From an uncultured Alphaproteobacteria bacterium (GTDB lineage Bacteria; Pseudomonadota; Alphaproteobacteria; RF32; CAG-239), in contig CALXUE010000001.1 of NCBI GenBank assembly GCA_944391615.1, forward strand, positions 198,550-235,477: DNA of 36,928 bases. The letters are read 5' to 3'. Positions 34,004 through 36,928 of the stretch are shown here, piece after piece. Made by a program: the position numbers and the translations under genes. The first letter of the stretch is position 1. Every line of letters starts with the position of its first letter. Under the pieces are notes generated by a model. The model did not search any database and was not told the origin of the DNA. It saw only the letters and a program-made list of their open reading frames with translations.

Positions 34004-34810
34004 TTGCCAAATTTTCGCTTAGCCACATGGAATGTAAATTCAATCAGGATTCGCTTAGATTTACTTAAAAAGTTGGTGGAAACCAAATCACCTGATATCT
34101 TGTGTCTGCAAGAAATCAAAGCCAAGCCGGAAGACTTTCCTTATGCCGAAGTCAAAGCTTTGGGCTATCCTTATATTGCCTTATATTCACAAGCAGGCTA
34201 TAACGGTGTCGGTATTTTCTCAAAATATCCGTTTGATGAAGAACAACAGCTAAATTGGGTTGGTAAAAAAGACGCCAGACATATTCAGGTTCGCATATTC
34301 GGAGATGTTGAAATAAACAATATTTACATACCGGCCGGAGGCGACATTCCCGACCCGATAGAAAACATTTCATTTGCGCATAAGCTGACATTTATGGATG
34401 ATATATCCGAATATTGGGAGCAAAGAAAAACAGATTTAAGCAACAAAAAAATCATCACTTGCGGAGATTTTAATGTTGCCCCAAAAGAAAATGATGTCTG
34501 GAATCATAAACAATTATTAAAAATCGTTTCGCATACGCCGGTAGAGGTAGAACGATTAAAAAGATTGAAGGAGTCGCTGGATTATATAGATATTGCCCGC
34601 GCAGTTCACCCCGATTCTGAAAAGATTTTTTCATGGTGGAGTTATCGCAATCCGAACTGGGCCACAAACAATAAAGGACGCCGATTAGACCATATCTGGG
34701 TAACACAACCGCTAAAAGATGCCTTCAAAAATTATGAAATCTTAAAAGAAGCACGAGGTTGGGAGCGACCATCTGACCATGTTCCGGTTATGGTTAACTT
34801 TGCGATATAA
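34004..34810 (+). CDS. xthA: Exodeoxyribonuclease III
   Basis: A 268-residue exonuclease III / AP endonuclease, which cuts at abasic sites in DNA repair. It has WNVNSIRIRL, LQEIKA (metal-binding glutamate), NNIYIPAGG, GDFNVAPKENDVWN and SDHVPVM. The start is TTG at 34004, with GGAG 7 bases upstream and no ATG in a better position. Confidence 0.96.
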   Translation: MPNFRLATWNVNSIRIRLDLLKKLVETKSPDILCLQEIKAKPEDFPYAEVKALGYPYIALYSQAGYNGVGIFSKYPFDEEQQLNWVGKKDARHIQVRIFGDVEINNIYIPAGGDIPDPIENISFAHKLTFMDDISEYWEQRKTDLSNKKIITCGDFNVAPKENDVWNHKQLLKIVSHTPVEVERLKRLKESLDYIDIARAVHPDSEKIFSWWSYRNPNWATNNKGRRLDHIWVTQPLKDAFKNYEILKEARGWERPSDHVPVMVNFAI

Positions 34811-34812
34811 AA

Positions 34813-35430
34813 TCACATTTTGAGCAGATATCCACCCTCATTCGTCAAAATAAGTTGTGCGGATTCGTCACCATGTTCCACTTTTTGCCTTAACCGATAA
34901 ATATGCGTTTCAATCGTGTGTGTAGAGACATCGGGACTATACCCCCAAACATGTTGCAAAAGGTCTCTTTTGCTGACAATATTGTCACCGGATTTATATA
35001 AATATTTTAAGATATCGACTTCTTTTTCCGTGAGTTTAATGAGTTCATTGTTGCGCAAATTCAAAATTTCTTTAGCCATGGGATGAAGTTCATAGTCGTT
35101 AAAAACCAAGTAGCCGTCAGCAGAATTTTCAAAACGATTTATAGCCGAGAACAGTGTATTTAAAAATATGTTCAGACGTAGCGGCTTATGAAAAATATGC
35201 ATAACATTCGGAAGATTTTTAACCTCATCAGAAGTCATAAAAAAAATCGGTGCTTGAATATTTATACTTTCAAGCAATTTTTTGTCTTCATCAATCAGCA
35301 CAATATCCACGGACGGCAGTTCGGAAATATCACGAGCGACGCGAAAATTTTTATCTTGCAGTTCAATTTGCGCTTTTAATTCATCAGCAAAAAAATCATC
35401 CTGACTAAGAAGAAGAATATTAGGCATCAT
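34813..35430 (-). CDS. OmpR-family response regulator with short receiver domain
   Basis: A 205-residue response regulator with an N-terminal receiver and a C-terminal winged helix. In the receiver the acidic pair D11-D12, the putative phospho-acceptor D47 (VLIDED), the T/S in FFMTSDE, and the lysine in FHKPLRL are kept, but the domain is about 100 residues, shorter than the usual 120. The winged helix ends with ETHIYRLRQKVE and LILTNEGGYLL. No histidine kinase is next to it. It follows the porin gene in the same direction after 8 bases and so may control or be cotranscribed with it. Confidence 0.9.
   Translation of the reverse strand: MMPNILLLSQDDFFADELKAQIELQDKNFRVARDISELPSVDIVLIDEDKKLLESINIQAPIFFMTSDEVKNLPNVMHIFHKPLRLNIFLNTLFSAINRFENSADGYLVFNDYELHPMAKEILNLRNNELIKLTEKEVDILKYLYKSGDNIVSKRDLLQHVWGYSPDVSTHTIETHIYRLRQKVEHGDESAQLILTNEGGYLLKM
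35150..35165 (+). repeat. 16-bp oriented repeat, copy 15
   Basis: AACAGTGTATTTAAAA, on the plus strand although the response regulator gene here is on the minus strand. Confidence 0.65.
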
Positions 35431-35438
35431 AAAAATCC

Positions 35439-36578
35439 TCAAAAATTAAGACCAAAACCGGCCACAAAGGCATAACCTTTTTGGTTGTTTTCAACATCAC
35501 TATTTTCACCTCTAAAGTCAACATGGGCAGCGGCAGCATAAATGTTTAGATATTTATTGACCTGAAAGTCGTTGCTCCACAAAAAGATTCTGTCTCGGTT
35601 AGAAGTATTTTCAGCTTTTGCCTCAAAAAATCCGACAGAAGTTTTGATTGGTCCGAACTTATACCCAACGCCGACATTCCAAGCCGTTCCTTCGCGGTAG
35701 TTGTCAAACAATGCAGGAGTTTTATAAGATGAATCAATAGTGTTAATAGAATAATCATTTCCGTCAACATAAGTTTTGCGAAAAGCACCGCCCAAATCCC
35801 AGTTTCCGTAAGAAAGATTAAGTCCGGCAGAAAGTTCTTTGTCGTTTTTATGAAAAATACCATATCCTAATGAGGTCTGCACATTCACCGGTCCTAAATC
35901 ATGATTGTGATAAAGCCCAAAATTATAGGCATCATCGCGGGCATATTTGGCTTGATTGTTAACGAGTCCGCGTCGGTTTTGCGTATCTGGTGTATAAGAA
36001 AATCCAAGAACAGTGTTATAAAATTCCGGTGTGTAATAAGCCGCTTTCAAAGCCACGCCGTCGGTGTTTATGTCAGTCGAATTAAGCGTTTTGAATGAGG
36101 TATATTCCTTATTTCTGCGATGCCAGTTGGGGTTTGCAATAAAATCAACGATTTCTGAGTTGTTGAGAAACAAGGGTCCTACAACAGGAGCAGAAACGGA
36201 AAGATTATACGCCGCATTCCAAATTTCACCAACAGAAAGGGTTCCGAACGGTGTATTTAAATCGGCAGAAAGTTGCTTTCCCCAGCTACCATTATTAAAA
36301 TTTTGAATTTCTTTATCAGTTGCAGCCATAGCATCCAAATAAAAAGAAAGAGAATAATCATCATTAAACCCATAAGTAGCGGAGGCCGAAAAGAAACCTG
36401 TATTTTCAAAATGATTGTTGGGAACACTGTTTTCAAATCGTTTTGCAACATCGGCATATCCGTATAAAGATTGCGTAGAAACACTGACATCATAATCAAA
36501 AGAAGATGCGTATGTTTCCTGCCCCCCAACACAAAAGGCCATACCAACAGCAACACCAAATTTAAATAACTGCCGCAT
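35439..36578 (-). CDS. Porin-like outer-membrane beta-barrel protein
   Basis: A 379-residue outer-membrane protein. The signal peptide (residues about 1-24, ending near ETYAS) is followed by alternating strands rich in Tyr, Asn, Asp and Gly, with NTPFGTLSVGEIWNA typical of porin constriction-loop regions, and it ends in GFGLNF with a C-terminal phenylalanine, the usual outer-membrane assembly signal. It resembles Gram-negative trimeric porins but the family is not proved. The ATG at 36578 has CGGAG 6 bases upstream. It is followed by the response regulator. Confidence 0.88.
   Translation of the reverse strand: MRQLFKFGVAVGMAFCVGGQETYASSFDYDVSVSTQSLYGYADVAKRFENSVPNNHFENTGFFSASATYGFNDDYSLSFYLDAMAATDKEIQNFNNGSWGKQLSADLNTPFGTLSVGEIWNAAYNLSVSAPVVGPLFLNNSEIVDFIANPNWHRRNKEYTSFKTLNSTDINTDGVALKAAYYTPEFYNTVLGFSYTPDTQNRRGLVNNQAKYARDDAYNFGLYHNHDLGPVNVQTSLGYGIFHKNDKELSAGLNLSYGNWDLGGAFRKTYVDGNDYSINTIDSSYKTPALFDNYREGTAWNVGVGYKFGPIKTSVGFFEAKAENTSNRDRIFLWSNDFQVNKYLNIYAAAAHVDFRGENSDVENNQKGYAFVAGFGLNF
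36247..36262 (+). repeat. 16-bp oriented repeat, copy 16
   Basis: AACGGTGTATTTAAAT, on the plus strand, within the minus-strand porin gene, in the codons of DLNTPFG. Confidence 0.6.
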
Positions 36579-36609
36579 AATAACTCCGATAAAAACCAAA
36601 ATTTCAAGT

Positions 36610-36638
36610 ATTGTAAAAGATAAAACAGAATATATCAA
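36610..36638 (-). promoter_or_regulatory. Strong promoter of the porin gene
   Basis: On the minus strand TTGATA (36633-36638), 17 bases, TACAAT (36610-36615), about 32 bases before the ATG. Confidence 0.75.
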
Positions 36639-36707
36639 GCAGATAAAAAAATGATGGTGAAATGAAAATAATATTTTTTTTATCATTTTTTTGCAATCAA
36701 ACATATA

Positions 36708-36740
36708 CAAGAAAACCCTGCACAAGGCAGGGCTTTCTTG
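36708..36740. terminator. Hairpin, likely terminator
   Basis: CAAGAAAACCCTGC and GCAGGGCTTTCTTG pair over 14 positions with one mismatch, loop ACAAG. It could end transcription from upstream on the minus strand before the porin promoter. Confidence 0.65.
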
Positions 36741-36744
36741 TAAA

Positions 36745-36860
36745 TGGCGGATAGAGTGGGATTACTTCGCTCCGCTGCGTTCACTGCGCTCGCTCGCATA
36801 AGCTCACCGGCGTTCTTGCGCCCGCCTCTCGCTTGTAGTCAAACCCACTTTGGCTCTACA
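36745..36860 (-). other. GC-rich structured block with a tRNA-like 3' end
   Basis: This is part of the 350-base stretch (36579-36928) without a gene. On the minus strand it ends AATCCCACTCTATCCGCCA, like the T-arm and acceptor end of a tRNA, but no matching 5' acceptor (GGATAGA) lies within the window. AGTGGG (36755-36760) and CCCACT (36844-36849) form an inverted repeat around GC-rich sequence unlike its AT-rich surroundings. The bases 36861-36928 hold an inverted repeat (GATTATAA with TTATAATC) and nothing else I can name. Confidence 0.5.
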
Positions 36861-36928
36861 TCAAAGTATGGGGCAAAAGCAGTACTCAAGATTATAAAAA
36901 GTATTATAATCAGTTCACCACAAACCTA

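Noticed and set aside
36742..36860. A tRNA gene, possibly with an insert in the T-loop
   Set aside because: The 3' end looks right and GTGGG/CCCAC can pair, but no 5' acceptor, D-arm or anticodon arm lies where it should within the remaining bases.

Overview
The window is a gene-dense, AT-rich (about 60-65% AT by eye) chromosomal segment of a low-GC alphaproteobacterium. The evidence is a mnmE/mnmG/rsmG/parA/parB cluster with parS sites, an ffs-dnaX-ybaB-recR module, a short HPr kinase and ManX-type EIIA plus HPr (regulatory PTS), an IalB-family protein, and lolA-xth-response regulator. An uncultured host-associated lineage is plausible, but that is inference. There are no tRNA or rRNA genes, no recognisable transposase and no CRISPR array.

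Layout. 1-7.8 kb: tRNA modification and chromosome partition genes (mnmE end, mnmG, rsmG, parA, parB) with two perfect parS palindromes inside mnmG and rsmG. Three accessory genes (GNAT acetyltransferase, HD hydrolase, PHP phosphatase) interrupt the cluster. 7.9-13.4 kb, plus strand: membrane-anchored SNase-like protein, tsaE, hprK, an Mla-type lipid ABC permease and ATPase, radA, cvpA. 13.4-17.8 kb, minus strand: recR, ybaB, dnaX, SRP RNA, and an LpoA-like lipoprotein divergent from rsmI-yraN. 19-22 kb: cca (minus), ialB-like and rlmN (plus). 22-29.2 kb: dnaJ and dnaK (minus), separated by an unrecognised 1251-codon plus-strand gene. 29.3-33 kb: AMP/thymidine phosphorylase-like gene (minus), then an unknown protein, EIIA, HPr and a DNA adenine methyltransferase (plus). 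33-36.6 kb: a 43-codon Ser/Asn-rich protein, lolA, xth, then response regulator and porin (minus). The last 350 bases have no gene but hold a strong porin promoter, a hairpin and a GC-rich structured block.

The main unexplained signal is a 16-bp asymmetric repeat, consensus AACACTGTATTTAAAC. I count 16 copies, all in the same orientation whatever the coding strand. Twelve lie at 72-6629 around the parS sites, four at 32319-36262, and none in the 25 kb between. Every intergenic copy but one sits at a junction where an accessory gene interrupts the mnmE-mnmG-rsmG order; the exception is really the same class, since all intergenic copies fall at those junctions. Other points of interest are a likely A9 slippage site in dnaX that would make a gamma-like short subunit, paired heat-shock-like promoters on dnaK and dnaJ, the large unknown gene between them, and a hairpin-hidden ribosome binding site.
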